A program made the translations under genes and the position numbers. From Brassica napus (Eukaryota > Streptophyta > Magnoliopsida > Brassicales > Brassicaceae), in the NCBI RefSeq assembly GCF_020379485.1, contig NC_063446.1, forward strand, positions 16,056,471 through 16,120,470: a stretch of DNA of 64,000 nucleotides, in the 5' to 3' direction. Below the pieces are notes generated by a model. The model saw only the letters and a list, made by a program, of their open reading frames with translations, had not been told where the DNA came from and did no database searches. Shown one piece after another: positions 1-11,148 of the stretch (position 1 is its first letter; each line of letters begins with the position of its first letter).

Positions 1-2
1 TA

Positions 3-411
3 ATCAGACAAAAGGCTCATGGTTGGACGACACGATATCTCTCGGGAGCGGGGAAAATGGTCCTCCTAAAAGCAGTCCTATCGTATATGCCCACGTACAC
101 GATGTCGTGTTTCAAGCTCCCTAAATCTTTGTGCAAACAAATACAATCGGTGCTTACTCGTTTCTGGTGGGACGCAAAACCGGAACTAAGAAAGATTTGT
201 TGGATGTCTTGGGATAAGCTCACACTCCCTAAAGGGGCTGGCGGTCTGGGGTTCAAAGAAATAGAAATCTTTAACGACTCTTTGTTGGCCAAACACACCT
301 GGCGCTTATTGAAAAACCCCGACTCGCTGCTGGGAAGAACTCTACTGAACAAGTACTGCAGATATGACAACATTCCGCGCCGAACGCAGCATCCCATGGG
401 TGGAGGGGAAT
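3..411 (+). pseudogene. LINE reverse transcriptase, C-terminal fragment
   Basis: Translation from base 3 gives the usual end of the LINE reverse transcriptase thumb: a segment reading RYLS-AGKMVLLKAVLSYMPTY, then FWWDAKPELRKICWMSWDKL and LPKGAGGLGFKEIEIFNDSLLAK. These are hallmark motifs of plant LINE ORF2 proteins. After residue NIP the frame shifts, because the expected SHGWRGI motif is read in another frame at about 389-411. It resumes after the solo LTR as ILAGREI. Enzymatic core motifs (FADD) would lie upstream, outside the window. Confidence 0.85.
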
Positions 412-1162
412 TGTCATGTTCCCGATTTTGGATAGGATCGTCCGGACGGACTGCGGTGCGTGGAGATGCACCAGTATGGTCATATGGCCCAAAGACAAGC
501 GTGTCATAGCCTGGAAGTAAGGTTAAGGGTATCAGGAAGCTAAGGCATAGCTAATCCAAGAAGGAGACAAGCTCAAAGGAGCTGGACAAGCGAGCTGGTA
601 GCTGGACAAGATCCAGGTGAAGCTCGATGAAGTGAGTGATCAGAATGGATCATGGGAAAACTAAGTCTAGGTCTGGAAATTGACCAAGGGACTTAGCAGG
701 ATTGAAGAAGATAAAGGATGTAAGCTGGACACAGTGTATAACAGCTGGGCGATGCAGTAAGCAAGCTCAACCAGCTAGGTGAAGTGTAGTGCAGCTCGGT
801 GTAGCTCACTGAAGTGTAGGTCAGCTCCCTGAGCTGGATGGTCTAGCTCACTCAGCTGGGTCAGCTGGGGATCAGCTCAACTCAGCTGGACTGAGTGTTC
901 AGGTCTCGGCCGGGTCTGGACAGTGGCCGGGCCATATGGGTGACCCGTGTGTGCCGATGGGCTGGTGGGCTCTTGGGATTGAGCCAGGAGCAAGGGCAAT
1001 CCGTGTGGGCTGGCTTTGGACATGTCCAGGAGTGGTTTGACAGTTCCAGGACGTCTGGTAACTGCCAGAGGCAAAAGGGTGTGATCTGGACCATTGATTA
1101 AATCAATGGCCAGGATTGAAACCGAAGGGATGCAATGGTTAAAAAGTAACCACCCCTTCTTC

Positions 1163-1170
1163 TATAAAAG
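1163..1170 (+). promoter_or_regulatory. TATA-like box of the solo LTR
   Basis: TATAAAAG lies 750 bp inside the LTR in a GC-richer context, followed by a GCAGGC-rich stretch. It is the best candidate for the U3/R transcription start, assuming the element is read on the + strand. Inference from sequence only. Confidence 0.35.
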
Positions 1171-1269
1171 GCAGGCAAGTCCGTGCCTTTGCAGGCACAC
1201 CAGGGCTTCCTCCTACATCCTGAAACACAAAGAAATACAGAGAAAAAATATAGAGTTGGTCGGATTCCC

Positions 1270-1720
1270 AATCCAAGACCCATGGTTGTGTGAAGGCCAT
1301 AAAGAGGCAGTTTTGGAGAGATCAAGGGGGGGGGGGGGGGGGGAAGTTATGAACGACTTTCTGGTGGCTTTGATCCGTGATGTTATCACCCAAAGCATCC
1401 TCCAGGGACTGAGAACACACGCAAATGGTGAGGAAAGAAGGTAGATGACCGGAACTCATTACCAAAGGCCAAGACAGCCTTAAGGGCAGATGTGTGTAGA
1501 AAGGCAGTTTCATGGGCACTGAAGGGGGAAGTGATGGACGACCCTGTGATGATGTTTGATCATGGATGATCACATCCTGGGCTTCCTCTGTGTCTTGGGA
1601 ACACACGCAGATAACCAGGAGAGAAGGGAGAAGGCCAGACTCCACTCTTACAGGCCAAGACAGCCTTGAAGGTAGATGCAGTGTAGGAAGTGGTTTCATG
1701 GGAGTTCTAGGGAAGGAAGG
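1270..1720 (+). repeat. Tandem repeat (about 186 bp unit) inside the solo LTR
   Basis: The sequence GAACACACGC recurs at 1413 and 1599 (spacing 186). The surrounding text (GCCAAGACAGCCTT, AAGGCAGTTTCATGGG and similar) also matches between units, giving a little over two diverged copies. A run of about sixteen G lies at 1327-1342 in the first copy. Confidence 0.65.
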
Positions 1721-2084
1721 ATGGGTGCGACCCATGAATGGAACTTATCAATACTGGAAGTATATGATAACGATTGATAGAGGCGTGCACTGGAGGAGCA
1801 TGGACGCCCCTGATGAGGTAACAGGTGGGGACTGCAGACAAATTGGACATAGTCTGGTACACTATGGGCTGATCTGGTCATGCTGTTACACCTTACTCTG
1901 TTCTATGATTATTAATCATATTATCCCTTCTTCTTATGATTGAGATTGATGATTAGACATAGTAGTACTGAACCATGGCTTGGCCGGTTCAAAAGAACCC
2001 TCCATGGCCTTGGTTTGGCAGCTAAGTCCGGATCTCCAACTTCCTGATGGATTTATGGCGATCTGACTTTGGAATCCTCTTAGT

Positions 2085-2410
2085 GGTGAATTCTCATGAA
2101 TTATCATGGTATTTGAGGATTTTTATCTGATTGATTTCGAGATGGTCAAGTTGGCCGGTGGGGCTGTTCTACGTCAAGATCCATAGGATCGAGATCGGTT
2201 CTTGGAATTCTGACTTGACCATTCTCTTAGTTAAGATTTTTCATGAATTATCATGAATCCTAATGAGTTTTTAGGGATTGATTTAGAGATGGTCCCTTGG
2301 GCCGGTTTGGCTGATCTTGGCCGAGATCTATGGGATGGAGGCCGGTTCTGGGAAATCCGATTGGACCATTCTCTTAGTTATGATTTATCATGAATTGTCA
2401 TGAATTTTAA
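2085..2410 (+). repeat. Tandem repeat (about 147 bp unit, 2-3 copies) inside the solo LTR
   Basis: The motif TCATGAATTRTCATG occurs at 2093, 2241 and 2388 (spacings 148 and 147). Between them GAGATGGTC, GGCCGGT and TTGACCATTCTCTTAGTT recur in order. These are diverged tandem copies internal to the LTR. Confidence 0.7.
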
Positions 2411-3546
2411 TTGATTTTTGGAGCAGGTTTGCTTGCAGTCGAAATTGCACCTGAGGGCATATTGAGGTCAGATCCTTGTGTTAAGATATCTGATCATATG
2501 TTTGTGTGCTGGAACATATTGTCACTTATGATATTGATCATAAGGAATTGCTGGTTATCAACCTTGGTGTTGGTAAGGCAGGCCGTGTGTGACCTGATCA
2601 TGGGCAAGGATGGACGACCTGATCCTTGGATGATGGATCAAGGTGTCTGATCTGATTGATCAAAGGATGCACCGGTGGTAAGAGCAACACTAATCAGGTT
2701 CAGTGGGACATGGTTCCATGACTGATTAGGGAGTATGAAGACTCATCAGTTCTGAGTCATGTGGGGTGGTTGGTTGATTGACTCAGGATCTGATGGGCAT
2801 TGTTAGTCCATGAGCTGGACTTGGTATCATAAGTTGATAAGGTAAAAAGGATGTGGGACAGTGCATGAGCCGGTAAGGGCCAGATGCATGTCCTTAGCTG
2901 TTTGAAGACTTCTCAAGGGTTACTTATGTCTGTGGGGATGGTTGGCTGAATGACTAAGTACCCAAGGGAAGAGTTTATGCAGGTATAAGGGAGTTGGACG
3001 AGTGGACGGGGAGCTGGGCAAAGCTACCTCGCAGCTTGATCAGCTGGAACGGAGCAGCAAACCTCAAGTGAAGTGGTTCAGCTCAACTAGCTGGGTGAGC
3101 TAGCTAAGACAGCTAAGTCAGCTGGGACAATGAGCTAACAAGCTCTGGGAATGTGGCAAAGGTATGATCTGTCAATGTTGCATAGATCTAGATAGAATGG
3201 CTTAGGGGAACGGAACCTCTGATTGTATGACTTGGTCTAGGTTCAGGATTGACCTTGGAGCTAGCTGGCAGTTGTGTTTACTGACCAGTAGCTGGGGTGA
3301 TCTGACCAGACAAGTGTTAGATTGGTTTTAGACCAATGGATGATCGATGTTATTCCGCTGTGCATAAGTTGAAATGATCTAAGCTAGGGAATGACTAAGG
3401 TAGTCTTGAGCTAAGATCTGAGTTAGCCCTCGCCTATGGACGATATCTTTAAATAAAGGGCAAAATTTTTAGAGGTTCGGTCTGGGTATGGACTGAGTGA
3501 CGTGAGGCATCGACCGCGGCCTAGTCGGCCGGGATCGGGTCTTACA

Positions 3547-5057
3547 GGAATTCTAGCAGGCCGTGAGATCATAAAGAAAGGATTGGGGTGGGCGGTAGGT
3601 GATGGCAAGTCCATTCGAGTTTTGAGTGACAACTGGTTATCAACAGAACATCAGTTATGCCCTATTGCCTACATGATCTGATCATTCCTAGCACCGGAGA
3701 GTGGAATCTGACAATGATCAAACACCATCTCCCTCAGTATGAGGGTCTCATTCGAAAACTGGTTCCTAGCTCCCTCACTATGGAAGATGAAATGGTACGG
3801 TTACCAGAGCAATCAGGTACGTACTCGACAAAAATTGGGTTTGCTCTAGCTAAGTTAAACATTGAAGGAGATCGAGAGGAGTTCAGATGGCACAAATGTA
3901 TTTGGAATGTCAAATGTTCAACTAAGCTCAAACAATTTCTCTGGAAACTCAAAAACAATGCTCTAGCTGTTAGTGACTCTCATTAAGCGGGGGATTCAGG
4001 TTGACGGAAAGTGTAAGCGCTGTGGTGAGCGTGAAACAGTCACCCATGTTATGCTACTTTGCCCTTTCTCTAGGAAAGTCTGGGATTTAGCTCCATCGTT
4101 ATTTGTCCCAACTGAAAGCTCAGGTTCCTCGGTGGGAAAACTACTCCAAGACTGCCCCAGAATGATAAATCTCACCCCCCGGTGGGATTGAATGTGCCCC
4201 TCTATCCTTGGATCTTGTGGCTGCTGTGGACAAGTAGAAATCAATTGTTGTTTGAAGACAAGTCTTTCTCTGAAACTGAGGTGATCCGAAGAGCTGTGAA
4301 ATGTGCAAAGGAATGGCAAGAAGCCAATGGGAACTCAATCGCTTGCTCTGTTTCAAAGAAAGACTGCACCTTGAGTGTTAGTCAAAATCTCGACCTAACT
4401 AGGGCCACTCGATGCTTCTCTGAAGTAGCTTGGAACAAGACGTCTGGTGCTGGTGGGATGGGATGGCTATGCACAACTCCAGATGGTACCATGCTCTTTA
4501 AAGGCTCTGCTGCTCGAGAAGTGGTGGAATCGGCCCTGGCCGCAGAAGCGCTGGCTCTCAAAGCGACAATTGTGGATGCTGTCGAACGTCGAACAAAGAA
4601 CTTAAAGCATTTAATAGAATTTTAATATTTATTATTATATATAATATTACCACAAATATTGAATTTAATAATTGGAATATTTATATATATTTCAAAATAT
4701 TTATATTGACTATTAATTTCGGATTTTTCGGGTTATCTGTTCGGGTTCGGTTAATAACACTTCGGGTTCGGTTATTTTTTGTACTACCCTACAAGATCCG
4801 TTTGGGTATTGAGATTCAAAAAGTCTAATCAAGTTAATCACATGGAAAAAGACTGTGATTCCCCTTCAAAGGATCCTCCATGACATTGATGTGTTGAGTA
4901 GATCTATGTCATCTATCTATTTTGTGTTTTTGCCTCGTAGTGATAATGCTGTTGATGACTGTTTAGTAAAGGAGGCTCTGTTTTTAATTTCAAACTTTCT
5001 CAATGGGATTGTAAACTCTGTTAGTTGATGTTTTACGAAAGAAGTATGGGTTTGACC
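3547..5057 (+). pseudogene. LINE ORF2 C-terminal part (zinc-binding RVT region and RNase H), degenerate
   Basis: From 3547 the frame reads ILAGREIIKKGLGWAVGDGKSIRVLSDNWL, the typical post-RT linker. A zinc-binding segment follows (KCKRCGE at about 4012, THVMLLCPFSRKVWD at about 4040). An RNase H-like region starts near 4380 (GGMGWLCTTPDGTMLFKG, ESALAAEALALK). After an AT-rich interruption at about 4626-4797 it continues with SLIKLIT, SSIYFVFLPRSDNAVDDCLVKEALF (about 4830-4985). Stop and frameshift breaks at 3984 and about 4185 show it is non-functional. Confidence 0.82.
4626..4797. mobile_element. AT-rich insert inside the LINE RNase H region (fragment of a hAT-like repeat)
   Basis: The RNase H reading stops after KHLIEF and resumes after about 170 bp. 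The inserted stretch ends with TTCGGGTTATCTGTTCGGG, GGTTAATAACACTTCGGG and a TACAAGATCC motif. The same series occurs at 51.88-51.97 kb. The TTCGGGTTCGG-type repeats are typical of the subterminal parts of short crucifer hAT-like elements. Exact ends and target duplication are not resolved. Confidence 0.6.
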
Positions 5058-5068
5058 AAAAAAAAAAA

Positions 5069-5482
5069 GGATTTTTAGATTGGCAAATAGTGTGTGGTGT
5101 GGATCCAAATGAGAAAGCGACTAAACGTGAGTAGCACATATATAGATAGAGAACGGGCTTTTCCATTTATCATCTATATCGTATTTATTTTGGGCCTCAC
5201 TTTTTCTTACAAGGACCACACTGTAGTCCCCTCCATTTCCTCTCTCTTAAAATGCAATCAAATAAATGGCGAACTTAATTTGTAAAAGTTGGTCCTATAT
5301 GCGTACTTGTGTATATATGTAAATTTATCCAAAATATATAAAAATAGAAATGCAGAAATAGGTGCATCTATAGAGTTATTTATCAAGATTTAAGTGTGGG
5401 AACAGTAAATATGATGAATGAATAAATGTGAATATAGCAGCTGCAGGGGTCCGGGGATGCTGAGTTCAGCAGCTACTGGTCT
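5069..5482. other. Intergenic stretch, no gene seen
   Basis: AT-rich non-coding DNA after the LINE 3' end. Only short chance ORFs occur; no recognisable protein, RNA gene or repeat structure. Confidence 0.5.
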
Positions 5483-5757
5483 TTATTTATCCAGAGAGTC
5501 AATACACTAATATTATAATATACGAAAGTTTAATGATAATATATAATAGTTTAAAACATATAAAATCATATTTTGCAAAGAGAGCATCCAAATTCAATAT
5601 ATATATATATATATATATATATTATTTATCCAGAGAGTCAATACACTAATATTATAATATACGAAAGTTTAATGATAATATATAATAGTTTAAAACATAT
5701 AAAATCATATTTTGCAAAGAGAGCATCCAAATTCAATATATATATATATGTGCAATA
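5483..5757. repeat. Tandem duplication, 139-bp unit, two copies
   Basis: The segment starting TTATTTATCCAGAGAGTC occurs at about 5484 and again at 5623, and the following 110 or so bases are essentially identical. Each unit ends in a TA dinucleotide run (5601-5622 and about 5738-5750), which probably mediated the duplication. Confidence 0.88.
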
Positions 5758-5937
5758 TTTTTGGCTTTCAGAGTTGAGACAGCCTGAGCGGGTTGATCCC
5801 TTTGCATCCATCCTTCCATACAAACCGACCCCACCTTTATATATTTGCATTTATACTTCATCTTCTTCTTTAACAAATCTAACACTTTCAACTATCACTA
5901 TATATAGTTTCTTTGCTTTTAGTTATTGGATGTAAAT

Positions 5938-6735
5938 ACTTAGTGGGACACTAAAACACTAAATTTGGTATAAATTCATTTTTAATGGGACACTAAAAAT
6001 TACACCATCCCACCAAATTTGGTGTAAAATGAATGGTGTTACATCAAATTTGGTATAACACTATTTATCACACCAAATATTCTATATACATGTTTTATTG
6101 TGTTTCATTTAATATTATAGTTCAATTATTATTATTAATTAGTTCAGTTTGTATCTAAACATAAATATATTGTATTATTTGTATTCTTTCATTACTTTTA
6201 CATAATTAAATATTTTTATTTTATTTTCGAGTAAGAAATCACTGAATGATTATTATCATTTACTTTATATTATTAAAAGTAAAATATCATAGAACTTTTT
6301 ATTTTATTTTTTAATAATTTAAAATTTTAATTTAAAAAAAATAAATTAATAACATAGGCTGAATAAGATTAAAATAAATATATAATTTGGTATGGGCTTT
6401 TCATAATTAATAGTTTGTAATTTTTAATATTTATATACAATAAATACATAAAAGTATAATATTGTTAAACCAAAAATATAAATATAAATAAATTATAAAA
6501 ATTTAACAAACATAATTTCTAAGTGTGATAAAATAATTATTTATCAATTATAATAGTAAAATAAAAAAGTTATTAAAACTGTAAAACTTCAAATAATATA
6601 TAATATTATTTTTGATGTAATATTTGATGTCATAGTTGGAGATGACAAAAATAATATCACACAAAAACACTAAATTTTGTGTAATTTCAACACCAAATTT
6701 GATGTAATGTTGGAAATGCCCTTAGAGCATCTGGA
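5938..6735. mobile_element. Probable non-autonomous DNA transposon with inverted subterminal repeats
   Basis: The left part contains repeated ACCAAATTTGGTGTAA-like and GGGACACTAAA motifs (5943-6080). The right part contains the same motif family (ACACTAAATTTTGTGTAA, ACACCAAATTTGATGTAA, 6665-6705) before GAAATGCCCTTAGAGCATCT. The interior is about 600 bp of very AT-rich DNA. The arrangement suggests a MITE-like element; exact ends and target duplication could not be fixed. Confidence 0.4.
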
Positions 6736-6739
6736 AATC

Positions 6740-9700
6740 GATATGTTTATAGAATATATCTAACTATTAAAAAAAAAAAGAGGATAAAGAAGAGAATGAT
6801 AAAAGTTCTCAAGTGAGATGATTTTAGATACTGGTAAGAACTTTATTACCACTTGTTTGTTTCTAAATGGTTTAATGTTTTGAAATATATTAAAACATAA
6901 CCCAACAATTCAATCATGTTAAATAGAGATATTTTTTATTTGAGAAATTCCACTTGACACTCTCTACGGAGAAGGATGCTTTAGGCTACATACTTATACA
7001 ACTATACTTAGTCCTACTCTTATACTTGTATTGTATATATATATATATATATATTTTTTAACAAGCTTCATGTATATTGATCATTAACTTAATCAATAAC
7101 CTCATTTAAGTTCTTTTGTCTTCTCTAAGTGACACCATTAACCTCAAATAATAATGATAATAAATGTAACTATGAAGTTATGAACAGAAAGAGAAGTTTA
7201 ATTGTGACAAAGTAACAATACTACATATTTGTCATTGAACAACAGTATGTAAAACTGGGTAAAAATAAGTTATCCACAATTACATACCTTACGTTTAACA
7301 TTTTTTTACCTTTTTGCACATGGACTTGCATACTTAAAAGACATTAAATTTTCCTTTAAAGAGAAGGTTGGCTAAGCCTTTATTCAAAAAAGAAAGAGAA
7401 GGTTGGCTAGAGAGAGATGGAGAGAGTCCTAGACTCTGGGCTCATTTTGACAACTGGAGCACGTTGTTGCCATTATCACATCACCGATTCTCCTTTTTTA
7501 ATTTAAGTAAAGCGAAAATGAAATCTTTAATAAATTGGACGGCCTTCTACTTCATCACTACCTCTTCGATGGCGACCGATCTTACATGTATTATTATCAT
7601 ACCTTTGTACAAACAATAATGGTCGATCTAATTGGATTAACACGAGTGACTTTACGGAGATCGCGTCGGTCCAAAAAACCTACAGCTAATTTATTATAAA
7701 TAATTTCTCTATAAAAAGACACGGTTTAGGACAAGCATCCCCCGATACTTTTATTAAAAATGAACCATTGAAAAGAAAATTTATTTATAAAAACTGAGAA
7801 ACCCTAATTTTTTTAAAAGTCTACGTTTTCCTGTCTTGCCCCCATATCCTCCTCATTAGATCGAGCAAAAGCCAGGCATGCCATACCTTGATAAAACTAT
7901 CTATATCATATGAAATTTTGATCAATAACATAATACATGTGGAAGTGAACTGTGAACGTATAGATTGGACACCACTCTAGGTTGCGGAGAGATATGTATA
8001 TATTGTTTTTCTGGTTAATAGCTAGCTTCAGAAGAAAAAACTTTTCAGAGGATTGTTTTGGCTTTGAGACCATTTACAATCAATGAGGATATATGGATAG
8101 TGTCTGGCCAAAGCATTTGAAAGGATGGAAGGAGTGCTTCAGGTTATGGACAAATTAGAAAAAGAGAATGCCAGAGAGCATTTATCTTAACAAGAAAGGC
8201 TTAATAAGTGTGCGAGTCTGGAATTTTCGGTATATAAGTGGTCCTTACCCTAAACCCCATCTTTGCTTTCTTTCATTATCATATGCTTCATATATATGTA
8301 CAACCTACTCTCCATCATTATCATAAGCTAATATGGTACATTAAGCAACTAGTATAAAGTGGGTTTGCCAAATCATATATTTTAATCCCACAAAACAACG
8401 ACTAGCAAACTACTTCGGTCGTTTTGTGTGTGTGTGTGTCAATATGAACATAGTGTGAAATATACACTGAGTACAAAATTGGAATATTATAGACCATGAT
8501 GTTTCCTCTTAATATCGTGATATTTATTGTACTAGGTTCGTATGTGCATATTTGGAATATTATAGACCATATTGTTTCCTCTTAATATATATTTATTGTA
8601 CTAAGTTCGTATGTGCACGCGGGAATAAATGTTTTCTAATTACTTATTAATACATTTTTTAATTAGTAAAAAATATAATGATAAATTATTATTTATGGTT
8701 TTAACCAATTACTATTTATGTTTTTATTTGAACATTCTTACATATAATATTTTTTAAAATTTCTTTATACACTATATTCATTGTTAATATATAATCTTAA
8801 AAATCACTCAATATTTTTTCAATTATAAAAAATTAAGAATTTCACTTGATTAATATTTAGTTATGTTTTTTCTGTTTTTGAATTAATAACTTTTTTATTA
8901 AAAGATATTTTCAGATAACAACACAGTATATATATGAATTATCTGTTTTTTAAATATACTTTTAGATTTTGGAGATTTATGATTATTAATAATTTTTATC
9001 AAGTATCTAATCAAAATAATTTAAATTCATTATTATTTTGTAGGTAATTTATATATTTGATTTATTAAGGGCAACGACGGATTTAGTCACTCTTATTTTC
9101 TTTCTTTGTAGAAGAGGTGTAGAGATAGAGAGGGTAATATGTAAACATTGACAAAAATGTAGGTAAAAAGGATAACAAAAATAATTGTGTTCATTTATAT
9201 AAAGAAAGATTTAATCGTATTGCCTTTCATTGTGCTTCGCTACTTTTTCATATCTTGAAAATTTAGTTTGTTACTCATATTTATTTTGCTGATATTCTAC
9301 AGCCTATCACATTTCAATAAATTCTATTTATATATTAGGGGGTCATATTATGATATGTGCATTAAAGAAAACATAGCCCATTGTATGTAGAAAGTTATAA
9401 AAAATGATAAGCCTTGCAGACTCCCTTGGTTTAGGAAAAAACGAATTTCTAGAATATTCAATAATACAACGAATGTTTACAATTAAATTTAATATTTATA
9501 TTTACTACACAATTTTTAATAACTATAACTAATAGTATTTAATCAATTCAAATATTCTCACGTAATGTTTCTTAAAAGCATATTAGAGCACTTTTAAAAT
9601 ATATAAAATCTATTTTTGCGAAACAAATTTTTTTTTAGAAAATCTTATTTTTGGAAATGGAATGAATACATATATATTATATATTAGCAATTTGAAATTT

Positions 9701-9814
9701 GATGTGTCATTATTATTATGATTTTGATTGATACGATAAATCATATATCGTTGGATCAATTAAGATTCTAATCAATAAGGATAAAACAGAAGACACCATT
9801 GTATCGACTAGAGG
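6740..9814. other. Intergenic, AT-rich, no gene recognised
   Basis: No protein-coding region is convincing here. The ORF at 7368-7619 has no family resemblance and low-complexity surroundings. Contents are a TA run at about 7032-7053, a GT run at about 8428-8438 and a tandem 73-bp duplication near 8.5 kb (listed separately). Confidence 0.5.
8479..8625. repeat. Tandem duplication, about 73-bp unit
   Basis: GGAATATTATAGACCATNNTGTTTCCTCTTAATAT begins at 8481 and 8554, and each unit ends with TTGTACTARGTTCGTATGTGCA. Copies differ by a few substitutions and a short indel. On the minus strand each unit ends in a CTAG/TTAG motif next to a GC-richer potential stem, similar to Helitron 3' ends, but too degraded to call. 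Confidence 0.7.
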
Positions 9815-9817
9815 TTT

Positions 9818-10260
9818 CACTACAAGAAAACACAAATTTAACGACGGCCAAAATCGTCGTTATTTCCTCGGAAAAGAAGGCTTACGAGGAAATAGCGATG
9901 AAAGGCGTTTCGTCGTTATATGATTGTCGTAAGAGAAGATTCGTCGCCATTTCCTCGTTAATTAGCGAGGTTATATTTTCCTCGTAAAGAAGAATTAAGT
10001 TTTCGTCGTAAAGACCACGTGGGGTTTCCACGTAACGCGGTCGTTGTGCTTCCTCGTACGAAACTCGTAAATGATTCGTCGTAAAAGACCCGCAAAAACC
10101 TCTAAATAAATTCGTCGTAATAAAAACGTAAGGAACACGAAAACAATTCGTCGTAATAGAATCGTAACTAAATCCACGTAAAATCCTCGTTAATTGTTCC
10201 TCGATATTTCGTCGTTAATTTTCCTCGTTAATACATCGGGAATTAGCGACGCAATTACTT
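9818..10260. repeat. Left subterminal repeat array of the CACTA element
   Basis: Within about 440 bp, motifs of the type TCGTCGTTA, TTCCTCGTA, CGTCGTAA and ACGAGGAAA recur more than 20 times in both orientations. In En/Spm such subterminal repeats are the binding sites of the TNPA protein; that role is inferred here by analogy. Confidence 0.85.
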
Positions 10261-10429
10261 TGTTTTCTATTTACTGAATTTATAAATAAAAATTATATTT
10301 ATTTAATTTATTAATAAAATTTTAATTGAAATTAAATCGAATAGAAAATTTTTTTTTGGCCGAATTAAAATGAAATTATATAATATATAAATAAGTTTTG
10401 AATTTTAAAATACAATAACAAAAAAAAAA

Positions 10430-11117
10430 CTAATGCTGCATTGCCGCGTCGTAGAATTCCTCGCTCCTTCTCGAGAGATCTTCCTCGTTGACTTGCACGG
10501 ATGTCTCGCCTGGAATGGGGTTTTGTTGTCTCATGGTCCTGAACATGGCCTCCCATTCCGGATTTGTGGCCGCTATGACGTCCAAGAAGTTCTCGAGACC
10601 AGTCATACGAGCTGTGAACGACGATTTTGTCGAGGCCAACTCGTTTTGTGTCGACGACAGCTGATGTTGTGTCGTCTCCAACACGTCGCGCAGCTGAGAG
10701 ACTTCATCATCCCGTCTCTGGCCATAAGAGGAAGTCGCTCTCGGAACATCGTTGACGGAACCAATCCCCAACACACGTCCCTTTTTCTTGGGAGCGACCT
10801 TAAAAAACAATAAAATATATATTAAAATTTAAATTTTAAAGTAAAATGGAATTAATAAAAAATTTATATAAAATTTACCTCCTCGTAAATTCTATCCACT
10901 TCTATTGTGGATAAGACGACGGGTGATCCGTCGGCGGACTCCTGCGCCAGCTGGGTCTCACGCTCGTCAATACGAGCTGCCACATCATTGTAGATCTTCT
11001 CAGACTTCTCATCTACAAATGCGCCCGCCTTGTTCTTGTGGGTCCGATCGAAAAGTTCCATAAGAGTCGGTAAACGTCCCAACTCCTTGGCCTAAAAATA
11101 GTTAAGAAAGTTTTTAT

Positions 11118-11148
<31 letters not shown>

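Larger units (their letters stand above)
412..3546. mobile_element. Solo LTR (about 3.1 kb) of a large Ty3/gypsy-type retrotransposon
   Basis: The block starts TGTCATGTTCCCG and ends GGGTCTTACA, and is flanked on both sides by the 5-bp target duplication GGAAT (407-411 and 3547-3551). Removing it and one GGAAT joins the flanking LINE reading frame exactly at the HGWRGI/LAGRE motif. There is no gag or pol, no second copy of the ends and no obvious primer binding site inside, so a solo LTR fits best. A TATA-like TATAAAAG at about 1163 may be its promoter. The assignment to gypsy rests on length and ends only; a non-coding LARD-like element is the alternative. Confidence 0.75.
1..5068 (+). mobile_element. 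LINE (non-LTR retrotransposon) relic, split by two insertions
   Basis: The 3' half of an L1-type plant LINE is visible in three pieces: 1-411 (end of the reverse transcriptase domain), 3547-4625 (linker, zinc-binding RVT region and start of RNase H) and about 4798-5057 (end of RNase H), followed by an A-tract at about 5058-5068 that marks the 3' end. The 5' half lies left of the window. A solo LTR sits at 412-3546 and an AT-rich insert at about 4626-4797. Reading frames jump several times (near 380, 3984 and 4185), so this copy is dead. Confidence 0.88.

Noticed and set aside
1322..1735. Minus-strand Pro-rich ORF in the solo LTR
   Set aside because: It runs through the poly-G tract and the tandem repeat; repetitive reading with no domain. 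Chance ORF.
7368..7619. 83-residue + strand ORF
   Set aside because: No family motif, no upstream or downstream gene structure, low-complexity ends; treated as chance.
10433..10813. 126-residue + strand ORF opposite the last TNPA exon
   Set aside because: It is an antisense shadow of the spliced Transposase_24 gene, whose minus-strand reading has family motifs and splice sites.
11119..11142. TA repeat inside the CACTA element
   Set aside because: An ordinary microsatellite in an intron; no further structure.
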